In this document: positions 1-12,179 of the stretch, piece after piece | How positions within the stretch are numbered: position 1 is the stretch's first letter | Layout of the letters: every line of letters starts with the position of its first letter | Origin: Anolis sagrei | Taxonomy: Eukaryota > Chordata > Lepidosauria > Squamata > Anolidae | Reading direction: 5' to 3' | Assembly (NCBI RefSeq): GCF_037176765.1 | Contig: NC_090024.1 | Location: 72,420,861-72,484,860 of the forward strand | Length of the DNA: 64,000 bases | Notes under the pieces: generated by a model | What the model was told of the DNA's origin: nothing | The model's input: only the letters and a program-made list of their open reading frames with translations | The model's database searches: none | Translations under genes and position numbers: made by a program

Positions 1-713
1 TTGCATCCACGGTTATCCAGATTGGCATTATAATTAACAAAGAGTTTGGTCCAAGATCAGATGAGGGAACAACACATTTGCACATAAAATGGCCCAGGTT
101 CCATTTAGAGCTTGGAAACGTTACAGATTTGATCTACATGAAATGCCACTGTTTTTCTACTTTACGTTATCTTTCCACAGTGTTAGAAATATGTGTATCA
201 GTATATGTCAACAAATCATTTAGAATCTGGTCTGGTGCCAAATTGCTCCTTCTGAGACTGGAAATACTCCCTCAATGTCTGTTAAAACACACAAAAATCC
301 ATTGAACAAATGGTTCTGTTCTCCTCAACATGTTATGTTTCCTTAAGACAAAGAAAGGAAGGGCTCATACAATGTGTTTAGTGTCATATCACAATTTATT
401 TATTTATTTAAAACTTTTATATCCCGATCTTCTCAACCTCCGTTGTGGGACTCAGACTGGCTATTTAGATCTGTATTGAGTTATTGCAAAGTGTGGTACC
501 TGACTTACTGGAGAAAATAAGATGAATTTGAACCCCAGTCTTCAGAGTCATAGTCCTACATTCAAACTACTACCCCACATCCAAGATAAGGAAAGGATTG
601 CAGGGAGAGAGCAAAAAGATGACATAGAGACAAGGAAAACCTATAATATAGACAGGACTGTCAACCAAAGGGAAAACAAAACCTAATAGGGTTTGGGGAA
701 CCTGTGAATGATT
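1..713. other. Intergenic, one LINE 3'-tail remnant
   Basis: No gene is seen. At 390-470 a TTTATTTATTTA run is followed by text like the common squamate LINE 3' tail on the minus strand (TCCCGATCTTCTCAACCTCC). The rest is unassigned. Confidence 0.4.
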
Positions 714-717
714 TAAT

Positions 718-1126
718 AGTGCTAGTATGATGTAACGGTTTGAGCATTGGACTATAAACCTGGAGGCCAGGACAGAATCCCTACTTGGCCATGGGCGATG
801 TTGAGCAACTTGTATTCTCTTAGGTAATCTTAGCCAAGTCATATTCTCGCAACCTCAGAGGAACACAATAAATCTTTCCAAGAAAATGCCATAATATTTT
901 CATCTTAGGGTTGCCATGAGTTGGAACAACTTGATAGAACTAATGAGAACCAGCATGGTGCAGTGGCTTGAGTACTGGACTACAACTCTGAAGATCAAGG
1001 TTTGAAACTCCACTCAGCCATGGAGACTCATTGGGTGACCTGAACAAGTTATACCCTTTCACCCTCAGAGGAAGGCAACTGCAACCCCCCTCTGAAGAAC
1101 TCTTGCCATGAAAAATATGTGATAGT
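718..1126 (+). repeat. Two tandem old tRNA-derived SINEs
   Basis: Two head-to-tail copies, about 718-940 and 948-1126, share the pattern of a tRNA-like head (ACGGTTTGAGCATTGGACTA; GTGGCTTGAGTACTGGACTA), a middle GGGTGACC..CAAGTTA, and an end CTTGCCA. Both are diverged, so the insertions are old. Confidence 0.6.
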
Positions 1127-1407
1127 GGAGAAGCACCATTCCTTCATATCAGATAGTTTGAAAAGCAATCCATGTTTTCACCTCTCAGCATAGTAGTTCT
1201 CTAGGGATGTGAGAAACAACAAATCATAAAGTGATTATTGGATGACAGAAATCTGGAGAAGCCGTTTAACTTTTGAATGTTGTGTTTCAATCTGGGTGGC
1301 CTTAGAAAGAGCTGTAATCTCATTAGCCAAGTTTCCTATTATGGAAAATATTTTCCCATCATCTATTGTCCCTCCCTTACCATCCCTTGATTATATACCT
1401 TTTTTAT

Positions 1408-2264
1408 AGGCCTGGGTAACAATGGAAAAATTTGTTTCTAATATCGTTTCGTTTTTAGGGTGCCTCAGCGTTTTGCATTTAAAAATATATCTGAAATTTT
1501 CCATAAAAAAAAGTTTGGTATTTAAGAAATTTCGTTAATATTTACAAAATGTTTTGTAAAGATGGCGCCCGCGGTTGCGCATGCGCAAAGCATCAACGAA
1601 TTTTTTTTCAATGTTTTTTCAATATTTTTTAATTTAATTATTAATTTTTTTAATAATAAAAAAAATATTTGGCAGAAAATGCTTGCCAAAAAGAGCCACA
1701 GGGCAAACAGACTGAGCCTCCCCGCTGCTCCCAGCTCTGTCCCACCCTCCTGAGTCCTGCGGGCTCTCTCTCTCTCTCTTTCTCCTCCAAGAGGAGGGAA
1801 AGGAGAAGAAAGAAAAGAGGAAGGGAAAGGAGGGAAGGCAGGCACTCACTCTGGCGGGCCCTCAAGCGCTGCCGCCGAGTCGGGCCCGGCTCCTCCGAAG
1901 CACACCCACCACAAAGGTGAGGAAGGAGGGACGGGGCTGCCTTCCCGCTGAGGGTCGCTCGCCCTCTCGCTCGCTTGCTCAGCCGGCGCCTTCCCCGCCC
2001 TCTCCTCCTCCTCCTCCTCCTCCTCCTCCTCCTCTTTCAGGCTCTGACTGGCTAAGGAGAGGAGAGAGAGGAGAGCTCCCAGCAAGCATCTAGCCATCTT
2101 ACGTATTTCCGAAATGGATGAAAATACAAAAATATTTGGCGCATGCTGTTTCGATTTTGAAAATACACTTCCGGGCTTGGAAAAAAGTTTGATATCGTTT
2201 CGTATATGGGAAATTAATGGAAAAAAATGATATACAAAATTAACGAACGAAACCGCCCAGCCCT
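1408..2264. mobile_element. GC-rich foldback-ended element with promoter-like motifs
   Basis: The left end (TAGGCCTGGGTAAC) and right end (complement TAGGGCTGGGCGGTTTC) form short imperfect terminal inverted repeats. Both flanks carry AT-rich arms with CGTTTCG wording and enclose a GC- and CpG-rich core. The core has an NRF1-type palindrome TGCGCATGCGCA (1576-1587), a YY1-type AAGATGGCG (1559-1567), its reverse GCCATCTT (2093-2100), an ETS-type CACTTCCGGG (2166-2175) and a (TCC)n run at about 2000-2035. Open frames here are low-complexity and not believed. It is likely a DNA transposon; the superfamily is unknown. Confidence 0.55.
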
Positions 2265-2269
2265 ACTTT

Positions 2270-3213
2270 TTTATAATCCACACTGTTCCAGTTTGACCTT
2301 ATTACTGATAATGTTTCTCATGTCTCAATAGGAAGTTGGATTACAGGCTACATATTGTGCATACTTTTTTTAAAAAACCCACAATATTGTAATTATTTAA
2401 AATTAAATATTCTAAAAGAATATGAGACTTTGCTCTTCTGATTAACTTAACTGTATGTCACATAAGTTGCAGTTCTATACACAGGTACTTGGGTGTAAAT
2501 CCTACTGAATTCAATGGGGCTTACTTTTGGGCAAATGTTTGTGGGATTTCCCTGGAAGCTGCTAATGGAGTGGCACGTGGTTGTGTGAATGAATTTAGAC
2601 ACTTTCCCATCAAACAATAATCTTTCATATACTAATTTATTCATCTCAAGCACAGCAAATATCTGATGTTGGGTTAGTCTAGAATCTGTTTCAGGATGTG
2701 CTGATACAAAAACAATATTACTGCATAGAAGTATGCTTTTATTATACTGTTCTTCCTAACAGCTTTCATATTTTATTTATTATGCATGACCAAGAAAGAC
2801 AAGGTAATGCACTCTCATATCCATATCAAGGGAAAGTCTATGTCAAAGTCAGCTCAAGTAAAGATGAATACTGCAGCCATAATCAAATATTTTATTTCCA
2901 GTGAGTTGTTCCTTTTATTGAAGTGAACTGTCATCTTTTACATTTTCAAATATCAAATAATCTACAGCGAGAAACAATCATTGGTTCCTTTGTCAAGTAG
3001 CATTCCACAAAGGCAACCGGACTCAGGAAAGTATTGCTAGATATATCCATTCCATAATGTCTGATTACAACATTAAGCTAAAATGAAATTGATATTTTTA
3101 TTGGGAACCCAAACAGTGCCAGAAATGGTTTCATTTTTGCAGAAATCTCTAAATCTTGCCTCCTGTTTCAAGTAATAGTCTCGAACCAAGCTTGAGGTCC
3201 AACAATTGGTTCC
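2270..3213. other. Intergenic, nothing recognised
   Basis: AT-rich sequence without a gene, repeat end or RNA gene that I recognise. Confidence 0.4.
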
Positions 3214-3221
3214 AACTAAGC

Positions 3222-4154
3222 CAGTGTTTCTCAACCTGGGGATCAGGACCCCTGGGGGATTGTGAGGGGGTTTCAGAGGGGTCACCAAAGAAAGTATATA
3301 TTTCTGATGGTCTTAGGAACCTCTTTGGCAGAGAAGGCTGAAGATCTCTCCACCTGTCCCTCTCTTCTTTTTTGGAAACAGACAGCAAATCCTCCCACCA
3401 AAAGCCTTCCTCTGCTGTGATTGGCCAGCCTCTCAGCCAAGGGGAGGGGTGTTTCTGAGACTCCAAGTAGGGAGAGAGAGCAGGTGTGCTTGGCACATGG
3501 CAGCGTGGCGAGGGAGAGCGTACGAGGCTGGAGGGAGGCTCATGCCAGCGAGTCCCTTCAAGGCATGGGGGTTCTGTGTGGGAAGTTTGGTCCAATTCTA
3601 TCGTTGGTGGGGTTCAGAATGCTCTTTGATTGTAGGTGAACTATAAATCCCAGTAACTACAACTCTCAAATGGTAAAGTCTATTTGGGCATATTGAGTAT
3701 TCATGCCAAGTTTGGCCCAGATCCATCATTGTTTGAGTCCCCAGTGCTCTTTGGATGTAGGCGAACTACAACTCCAAAACTCAAGTCAAAGTCCACCAAA
3801 CCCTCCCAGTATTTTCTGTTTGTTGTAAGAGTTTAAGTTTGGTGCAATTTCATCATTGGTGGAGTTCAGAGTGCTCTTTGATTGTAGGTGAACTATAAAT
3901 CCCAGCAACTATAATTCCCAAACGACAAAATCAATCCCACCCGACCCCACCAGTATTCAAATTTGGATGTATTGGGTATTTGTGCCAAATTTGGTCCAGC
4001 GAATGAAAATACATCCTGCATATCGGATATTTATATTACAATTCATGAAAGTAGCAAAATTACAGTTATGAAGTAGCAACAACAATAATTTTATGGTTGG
4101 GGTCACCACAACATGAGGAACTGTATTAAGGAGCTGTAAGGTTGAGAAGCACTG
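3222..4154 (-). mobile_element. SPIN-like non-autonomous hAT element
   Basis: The ends are CAGTGTTTCTCAACCT and, complemented, CAGTGCTTCTCAACCT. The element is flanked by a perfect 8-bp target duplication AACTAAGC (3214-3221 and 4155-4162), diagnostic of hAT. The right end reads, on the minus strand, GTTCCTCATGTTGTGGTGAC and AACTGTAATTTTGCTAC, which I recall from SPIN (Space Invaders)/OposCharlie elements. There is no transposase frame. The internal 3570-4010 block recurs in the Helitron at 46988-47873. Confidence 0.8.
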
Positions 4155-4162
4155 AACTAAGC

Positions 4163-5350
4163 AATGGGGGTGCTCCTGTGTAAAGGAATGCTTCCCGTAT
4201 GTGGGAAATTAAAGCCTACCTTACACACACTGGTCCAAATTCAAGACCTGGACCACACTTACCCTGCAGGAAAAAGTGGTCTTTAGGTCCACATTACATG
4301 TTTAATCTAAAAGATAGTGTGACCTCATTATGGTCTCCGAAAAGGCACAAGAGCTTGCCATCTGAAGGGAATATTGGGCAAGCTCCTGCCTGATAGAGTT
4401 TCCATCCCATTGATTAATAATGTATACAGTATGTCAACAAACATGTTACTTGAAGTTTTCAGGTGAAATTCTAATTTTAGCATTCAAGATTGTGTGCTAC
4501 CTGGGCTATACCTGAGATCTGTGTCCGGACCTGTAATTCTCATGTGTATGTAATGAAATCTTCAAATGCACAAAACAGTACATAATGGACTGTATTGCAC
4601 AGCTCATTCCCTTTTACAAGACACAACAGTACCTTGAATGAAGAAAAGGAAAGATTAAAACGTATCTGGTTGGATAGTAAGGAACATCTCAAATATTTTA
4701 AAATAAGAAGTCAGTGTAACTAGTTTAAGTTCAGGATTTACCTTACTGACTTCTGTCCCACTTCATTATAGTTATATATCTGTGCTTCAGCTGAAAACAT
4801 TACATGCCCCAATTCAGACATCAAAAGGCTTCTAAACAAGCCATGCCAATGTCTGCCAAGTATTAATTTGGAATATAGAATCAATTATTTGAACTACATT
4901 TACATAAAGCATTAACAAGACTTTTTTCAAAATATCTTCAAAACTTTTTATGTTACATGAAATCCTAAGCTTTTGAACTTTCAAATCAGAACACTGAAGA
5001 TAATTTTAAACACCTGGAGCCAAAATAAAACTTTAAAAATACAAAATATGTCATGGCTCTTTTACAGTGAAGCCATTCGCTCCCAGTCATTCATCAGCAT
5101 TTTTACGTTCTTATTTCTAAATTTCTTACACACACATTCCTGTAATGAAGACTTAATATTTTGCACCCAAAATCAGTGGCTCATGATCTCCAAAAAAAAA
5201 AAAAAATGAACAGCTTACTCCAATAATTGAGGGTGGGGTGTCAGTTTGTTCCCCTGGATTTGGGCCACCTCTAAAAGTATGTATTTTTATTTATACCCAT
5301 TTTGATGTACCTCTTTTCCCGCCCTTCTGTAGATTTTACATGGTGACAGA
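4163..5350. other. Intergenic, nothing recognised
   Basis: AT-rich unique-looking sequence. A poly-A run is at about 5191-5205. No gene or repeat end is recognised. Confidence 0.4.
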
Positions 5351-5361
5351 CTGCAGCGGGT

Positions 5362-5690
5362 TAGGTAAAGGTAAAGGTTTACACCTGACATTAATTTCAG
5401 TCCAATTCTGGGGGTTGGTGCTCATCTCCATTTCTAAGCCGAACAGCTAGCATTATCAGTAGACACCTCCAAGGTCATGTGGCCATCATCACTACATGGA
5501 GTGCTGTTACCTTCCCACCAGAGCGGTACCTATTGATCTATTCACATTTGCATGTTTTCGAACTGCTAGGTTGGCAGAAGCTGGGGCTAACTGCAGAAGC
5601 TCACGCTGCTCCCCGGATTCGAACCTGCAACCTTTCAGTCAACAAGCTGAGCAGCTCAGCGGTTTAACCCACTGTGCCACCAGGGGCTCC
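5362..5690 (-). repeat. ACA/Sauria-type tRNA-derived SINE
   Basis: On the minus strand the head reads GGAGCCCCTGGTGGCACAGT with a B box GGTTCGAATCC, then AGCCCCAGCTTCTGCCAAC, GCAAATGTGAATAGATCAAT and the GAGATGAGCACC body. It is near full length. Confidence 0.85.
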
Positions 5691-5713
5691 TGCACACGGT
5701 TATATATAGGTAT

Positions 5714-5830
5714 TATTATTATTATTATTTTATTTGCAATATTTCTATACTGCTCTTCTCAACCCCAAAGGGGACTCAGGGTGGTTCACAGTGTAGTCCA
5801 TAACTTCCAACATGTGTGGCCAGACAACAC
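5714..5830 (-). repeat. LINE 3'-tail fragment with (ATT)n
   Basis: A (TAT)n run, then TACTGCTCTTCTCAACCCCA and AGGGGACTCAGGGTGG, is the widespread tail wording in this genome, read on the minus strand. The family is uncertain (L2/CR1-L3 clade or a SINE using that tail). Confidence 0.5.
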
Positions 5831-6464
5831 TAACAGGTGGTCAAAATGACAGATTTCTTATTCATGGTGTTATGTGATTTCAGTTCTGCAAGAATTGCAG
5901 GTTTGCGTTCCTGGCATGCCTGAGCTCCAATCCAAAATAAGATTAAGCAGAGTGATGGCAAGGATCAGAGGCTTTAATCGTTTTAGAGACTCTGTTGGAG
6001 AATCTGTGCCATCAAATCAGACATAAAGGCAATGGATACAGGCAAAAACTTTTTTACAGAGGTTTCACACCAATTCAAACAATAAACTTTTGCCGACCTG
6101 AGTACTGATTGGTGCAAGCTGGTGCAAGTTACAATCCGTACTTTGATTAGTGGAGGCACATGGGCTACCAGTGCAGCTGATTGGTTTCCTGGACTGCTAT
6201 CATTGCTTAGTTTGAAACTTGTGGCTGTTTTTGGGTCTACCTTCAATGGATGTGTGGGGAAAGGAATGTGGGCAAGGCTCGGGACCAATGGGTATTAATG
6301 ATTTTAATCCTGCTAGCCCAGGTTTGACAATGAGCCCAGGCTGGAGAAATAATGGATGTAGGCATGATGAGTGGATGAGTTCTCAGGGAAAGACAAAGGC
6401 AGGGCATTGGGTGACCCCCTGACATTTCTGGATGCCCAGGGATTGGTTCATTGTTGGTGTGAGG
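5831..6464. other. Intergenic, unassigned, possibly repeat-derived
   Basis: No gene. The wording has CAATGG and ATTAAA-type signals that could fit a decayed terminal repeat, but I see no clear ends, so it is left unclassified. Confidence 0.25.
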
Positions 6465-6599
6465 CAGTGGTTCTCAACCTGTGGGTCCCCAGATGTTTTG
6501 GCCTTCAACTCCCAGAAATCCTAACAGTTACTAAACTGGCTGGGATTTCTGGGAGTTGTAGGCCAAAACACCTGGGAACCCACAGGTTAAGAACCACTG
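6465..6599. mobile_element. Foldback hAT MITE
   Basis: A near-palindrome of 135 bp: CAGTGGTTCTCAACCTGTGG at one end and its complement at the other. The flanking 8-mers GTGTGAGG and GTGTAAGG match at 7 of 8 bases, as expected for a hAT target duplication. Confidence 0.8.
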
Positions 6600-7940
6600 G
6601 TGTAAGGGCTTATTGTTGGATGGTAATGGGATTAGACCTGGGCTTCACACCATACCCCCAGTGTGTGTTTGTGCAACTAGATCTAGGACAATGGTCACCT
6701 TTGGATGTCAGCCAAATTGAGCTTCTAGGGAAAGTTGTCCTCTGGCATTAACTCTGACATTAACCTTTGAAACTCTTCATGGCATCTCCCTTGGTTTTGT
6801 GATCTCTTGTGGTCTCAGGATCTCAACAAAAATGAGGAAAAATAGACAAGGAGAGGCTGTATAAGTTTGGCTTTGCCTAGGACTACCAGGAAAGGTACAA
6901 TTCCCCAAACTCCTATCCACCTGTGAAGCTGTCCCAGACCCTGAGAAGCAGAAGCTGGTGAAGTCTTCGTTACTGCCCTGAAGCTGCAAAATATATCTCA
7001 TGATGATTTGCACATTGTAGTTGTGGGTTCAAGGATGAGTCCCACTTCACTTGAAATAGTACATGGACGAATATGTGTGAATGGAAGAGGTAGGCCACAA
7101 TTTTTATTAGTTGGAGCTGCTGTAATCAATCATTTTATTTATAGGCCACCTATAAATAAAGCATGCCAAGATATGAATGCAGATAAAGTCTTTTCTTTTT
7201 CCAGTGCCACTCTGAAGATACAGATATGCCAGGACCCCAGCACACTTGGCATTCTGTTCCTTTAAATCCCCAGGATTTTAGAGATATTATTTTTTGTTTG
7301 TTTGTTTAGAGATGTCATCAGTTATACATGAAGTTCATCTTATTCTACTGATTCAAATTGAATGACTAAAATAATGGCCCTTATTTAGATTGAGGTTCTT
7401 AATTCCAAATTTTCTCGTATTCTGCATCCTACTCATGATTTATGGATTTCTTACCCTAAAGCTATCCTATATAAGATCCCATTGCTGAATGATTAACAAT
7501 ATGGCAATATATGGCTGAGATGTGTACAGAAAAGCTTCTGACAATTTTCATCTCTTTCCTTATAAATGTTTTGAAAGATGTGCCACATATTTGCCTTATA
7601 TCATGTCACATTTATTCAATAATAGGTAACACCACTGAGTGAGATAAAAGCGGAGCTGTCAAATATGCAGCATGCATTCACACAAATCTTTTGAACAAAC
7701 ACAAAGTTTTCCTTCCTTCAGAAACTCCCTCCCCCCCCCCCCCCCCCAAGATCACAGGTGCTATTTCGGCACCAATGTGATATATATGGGAAAGATCATC
7801 AACAGGTAAAATGCCTAATATTGTCAAACAAGCAATTCACCAAGTAGGATACTAAGATCCTGAAAAATTTATGCCAGGGCAGACAGATCTGACAGACAGA
7901 TCTGACAGGCAAATCATGCCCGTTCTGCATTGCTTTCTCT
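6600..7940. other. Intergenic, nothing recognised
   Basis: No gene is supported. There is a poly-C run of about 18 at 7731-7748. Confidence 0.4.
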
Positions 7941-7941
7941 T

Positions 7942-8122
7942 AGGGTGCATCTACACTGTAGAATTAATGCGGTTTGACATTAGCTTCATTGCCATGGATC
8001 AATGCTATTGGATCCTGGGAGTTGTAGTTTGGTGAGGCACATCCGGCACTCTTTTTCAAAGATGGCTAGAATTACAACTTCCATGATTTCATAGCATCAC
8101 AGCACGGCAGTTAAAATACTGT
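7942..8122. mobile_element. Degenerate foldback MITE
   Basis: GTGCATCTACACTGTAGAATTAATGCGGTTTGACA and inverted equivalents further on match copies near 48240, 51190, 54200, 54680 and 55200. No clean target duplication is visible. Confidence 0.55.
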
Positions 8123-11100
8123 CAAATTCTTAGTATCTCTTAGTATCCTTGGTATACATTTCATATTCCTTTGTAGAATATTTGTTTTAATTCTTCTGAG
8201 TTATAAAATACATTTATTGACTTTTACGATTAGCTGAATGTGAATTTGAGATATCATTCGTTTTATTGATTTGTTCCTTCGTGCTTAAAACCATTCCACA
8301 TTTTTGTTTGGTCCAACTTTTACATTTGTTATAAGTTTATCAGATAAAGTGGGACAGCATATAAATGTTCACAAATAAATGGGCTCCTGTGGTAGGCTAT
8401 ACTGCATGCTAATAAAATGTTTGGATCTCCAAATCTCAAAGGATATTTCTCTCTTAGCCTCAATTTCCTCACTGGACTAGCAAAATAATGCCCTGTGTCT
8501 TGTTCACCCTCTGCTGTAAAATAAATTATATAGAGGTGAAATAAAGTTTAAAATCTTTGCATTTTTTCACAAAGTGATAGAAAATAAAATTACAAATGTC
8601 AAAAATATAATTTGGGTGCAATCCACTTGCTGAGCAAGTGAGATTTACTGCTAGATAATAATTGTGTGGACCATATCCTCCAACCCAGGAGCCCTCCAAG
8701 ATATATTAGGCTGGGATAATTGATGTTGCAATTAGACTCTTCTGAAGTGTTCTCAGGTTGAGAAAGAGGGACATAGCCCATAGCAAACATGTATTTGTCT
8801 TCACCCACATTTATCAATCCAGCTTACTCTTCTACAGCAATGTTAATAGGCTTTTCATGGGACTTCAGAAATGGCAATGGGCTTTAAATAAGATAGTAGA
8901 AACTGGGGAAGCCACATTTACCATAGTCTTATGTCTATTAGTGCAAAACAAAAAATTAAATGGATCTCTTATTGAATGAACTATAACAAAATAAAATTAA
9001 ATGTTTCTTTTATTGAAAGAACCATAACAAAATAAAATTAACAGACCGATAGCATTCCTTAACAAAACATGAAATAAACACTGTACATACATTTCTTTTT
9101 TCGAGCCTCCAAGTTAAGATGTCATTCCAGTCTTACAATTTTAAACACATGTAGACATCACAAGAAGAAGCTTCTGAAGAAAAATAAAAGTTCATAGATG
9201 ATTGAAATCCCACTGGGCTCATATATTGTTAGAAGGCAATGAATACATAGAGCCAGTTGGACAGAATTATGCTGATCACTATAAAACTCACATCAGTCTT
9301 TTTATGGAAATACATACAAAACCCTTTCCACTTTACTCTTTATCAGGCTGTTTATTGCCCACCTGGGGACACATTTTCATTATCTGTCAACCATGGTCAG
9401 AAACTCACTAACTGGCCATAAATCACTAGTCAGTATTTGTAAGAACTATAGATCTAATTCATATCTCAGCTGGTGGTTTCCAGTTATTTTTAACCCTAGA
9501 ACAACAAATGGAATTAGCTCAATCCAGAGTCCATAAACCATGTCATCTGAAGAAAAAATGCATTTTTAATCATGTGCATCCAACAGAGAAGCATGAATGA
9601 GAAATATATGCTCATAACAGGGCTTCTCAGCATGCCAATGAGAAATGGGCTACATCAGAGAAGATAAATGAAGGTTAAATTGAGGCTTTTACAAAAATCA
9701 TTTGCAATGTGTATAATATAATTGGCAAAGACAAGGAAGTTGGTTCAACCAGAATAGGTCTAATTGGTTTGGGTCCCACAAATCCCAGTTGGGTCCTAGA
9801 GCCAGTGTGGTACAATGGTTGAGGATAGCACTGGGATGGGATATTCGCTTCCAGGTCTCTGATGAGCCACAAAACTCTTTGGACAACTAATTCCAATGAC
9901 CTGCCAGTATGGTGCTGTTTCCTTTCTCTCTTCCCTACAATCCTCCATGCCTCCCAAAATCGAGTTTTAGAAAGATTTGTCAGCCCACTGTTTGTTTTGA
10001 AAGCATTGAAAGGATTGCAGAGGAAAGGAGACTATCAACATCATAGGAATTAACACTGATGGAAATAACATTTTTGACAGCATTGCAAGTATCATAAAGA
10101 AAAAGAGATCATCAATACCATAAGAGTTAACGTCAATGGAAAAAAACACCACCAGCAGAATAACTTCATTGTATGCCAATTATTGATATGTGAAGAGCTG
10201 CAACTTCTACCTTATCCCAATCTGTATATTTGAACTGATGGCATGTTTTGGTAACAGTGAGGGAATAATGAGCTAAATCTAACATCATGTAAGTTTAGAC
10301 AGTCCGTTGCATTCACTAGGGTTAGGTTACAGGATCCCCATAAAAATGAAAAACAGTGAATAAAGAAATTTCTTTTTTAATCTGAGAGAACACAAAGAAA
10401 TTTCTAGGTCTTCCACCATGATTCTACGCTCACCTTAAGCTGGAAGCTGGCCATAAAATCACTATTTCTAGTCAGACCTAGAGATTTCTAGAGAGGCGTT
10501 CTTGCTAGAAATATTTAGATCCCCCAGCATAACAGAGTTGCACTGGACAACCTAGAGTTACTAAGAGAGAACATTAAATCAAACCTATGAAGAATCAAAT
10601 CCATCCACTAATGTGGACGGATGACTTTAGAATTGTGTTTGTACCTCTGACTTCCCGTGCTTAATTGCTTTCGTTGTCACACATTTTCAACAAAACTGCT
10701 CTGGTGAAAGTCTCAGCTTGCTAGAGACCACTTCACATGTCCTAAAATTGGTGGTGGTGACACTATTTTGCGCTTTTGCCACGGAGCCCAATGGCTCCCA
10801 TCACACACTGGAAAAGTACTTCTGGCATGGCTCCATGGCAAAAGTGCCAAAAGGCCAGCTTACTGAGGTTTTCCCCATGTGATGAGGGAAGCCAGGACAG
10901 TGTGGAGTGTGGGGCAGCAGGTCCCCAAGCCCTTTGGACGGATACCATTGATATCTCTGCAAACCACAGTAATACTTTACTATTCCAGCAATGCATGTGA
11001 AGAGGTCTTAGGACAAAGTTGCAGGAATTTGATCCAGAGGACATTGGTGGATAAAACCAGTACCAACTTTCTACTGCTACTATGTCCCTTCCCAATGTCT

Positions 11101-11830
11101 GACTCCAAATTAGCATGAAAGCGCTCAGTGTGCAATAGAGCTTTGAAGAGCAGGAATTCCAAAAGAAAAGTGATTTAATCCTACTCTTGAATTCTTCACC
11201 TTGGCCATTTTCCAAAAGCAGTATGTCAAGCTAGCACTATGTAAGAGTGGGAAGTAATCTGAATAAAGATGAATGGATGGATGTCAGCAAGAAGCTAGGC
11301 AAATTCATTTATGGCTTCATAAGTGAGAATAATTTAATTTTTTTCAGGAGAATTACATGTGATGGTTGGAATATAAAATTCAATTTCTTCTCCTCAGCTG
11401 CAGAGCAACAACTCATATTTTAAACCACATGCATTTTGGGCAAATCATTATATAATTCAACGAAAGTATCTATATGCTTTATTGTTCTGACTAGGCATTT
11501 AATTTCATTTTATATATGAATGTCTTTGATAGTTGGAAAGTCTCTGCTCCAGTTAAAAAGGCCATTACCTACACTGTAAAATAAGAACAAAAGCCCATTT
11601 ATTCCACCAGAATAAACAGATTCCTTTACTAACCTTGAGAAATTTCTCAGTAGAAATAGTCTTGCTAACTTGAAAATAAATGTCTTTACACAGTTGTGAT
11701 CCCTCCTCACTTGTTTAAGTACTTAGGTTCTTAATTGTGTTTTGATCATCCTTTTAATTAATATGTTATCCAGCCTTAATCCAATACTGACTGTGAAAAC
11801 TAGGGTATACATATTCTTCTTTACTTTATA
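8123..11830. other. Intergenic, mostly unassigned
   Basis: No gene is supported. A partial old tRNA-derived SINE head lies at about 9795-9860 (GAGCCAGTGTGGTACAATGG). The longest open frame (10763-11215, minus) has no recognisable similarity and sits among unique AT-rich DNA. Confidence 0.4.
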
Positions 11831-11834
11831 GGTA

Positions 11835-12175
11835 CAATACAGGGTGTTGAAAAAAGATGGAGCTGATTTAAAAACTCTATATCTCTGCAGCTACAAACTG
11901 CCCATGAATGAAACTCTTACCAGTTGAAAGGGTGAGGCATAGAGTTTCAGATGATTCAGATGCCTTTCTCAATGCACAACTAGCCCCTAGTCTCAGTCAT
12001 TCACAAGATGGCCTCCGGTGCTCTTACAGCAACACCAGAGGCACTCCAAGTGGCCAGCTATTGGTCAAAGGACATTTAGTATAATATCAAGTGTTTAAAC
12101 TCTTGTTTTTTAAAAATACATTGCAACTGTACCCTCAGTTTGCTTCTGATATGATAAATAAATACAAGACGTTGA
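11835..12175. other. Possible DNA-transposon end
   Basis: ACAGGGTGTTGAAAAAAGA resembles the ends of several vertebrate DNA transposons (CAGGGTGT...). No partner end could be placed, so this is tentative. Confidence 0.25.
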
Positions 12176-12179
12176 CCCC

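Noticed and set aside
1522-2097. Several Glu/Arg- or Ser/Pro-rich small frames
   Set aside because: They arise from purine/pyrimidine runs in a GC-rich repeat element.
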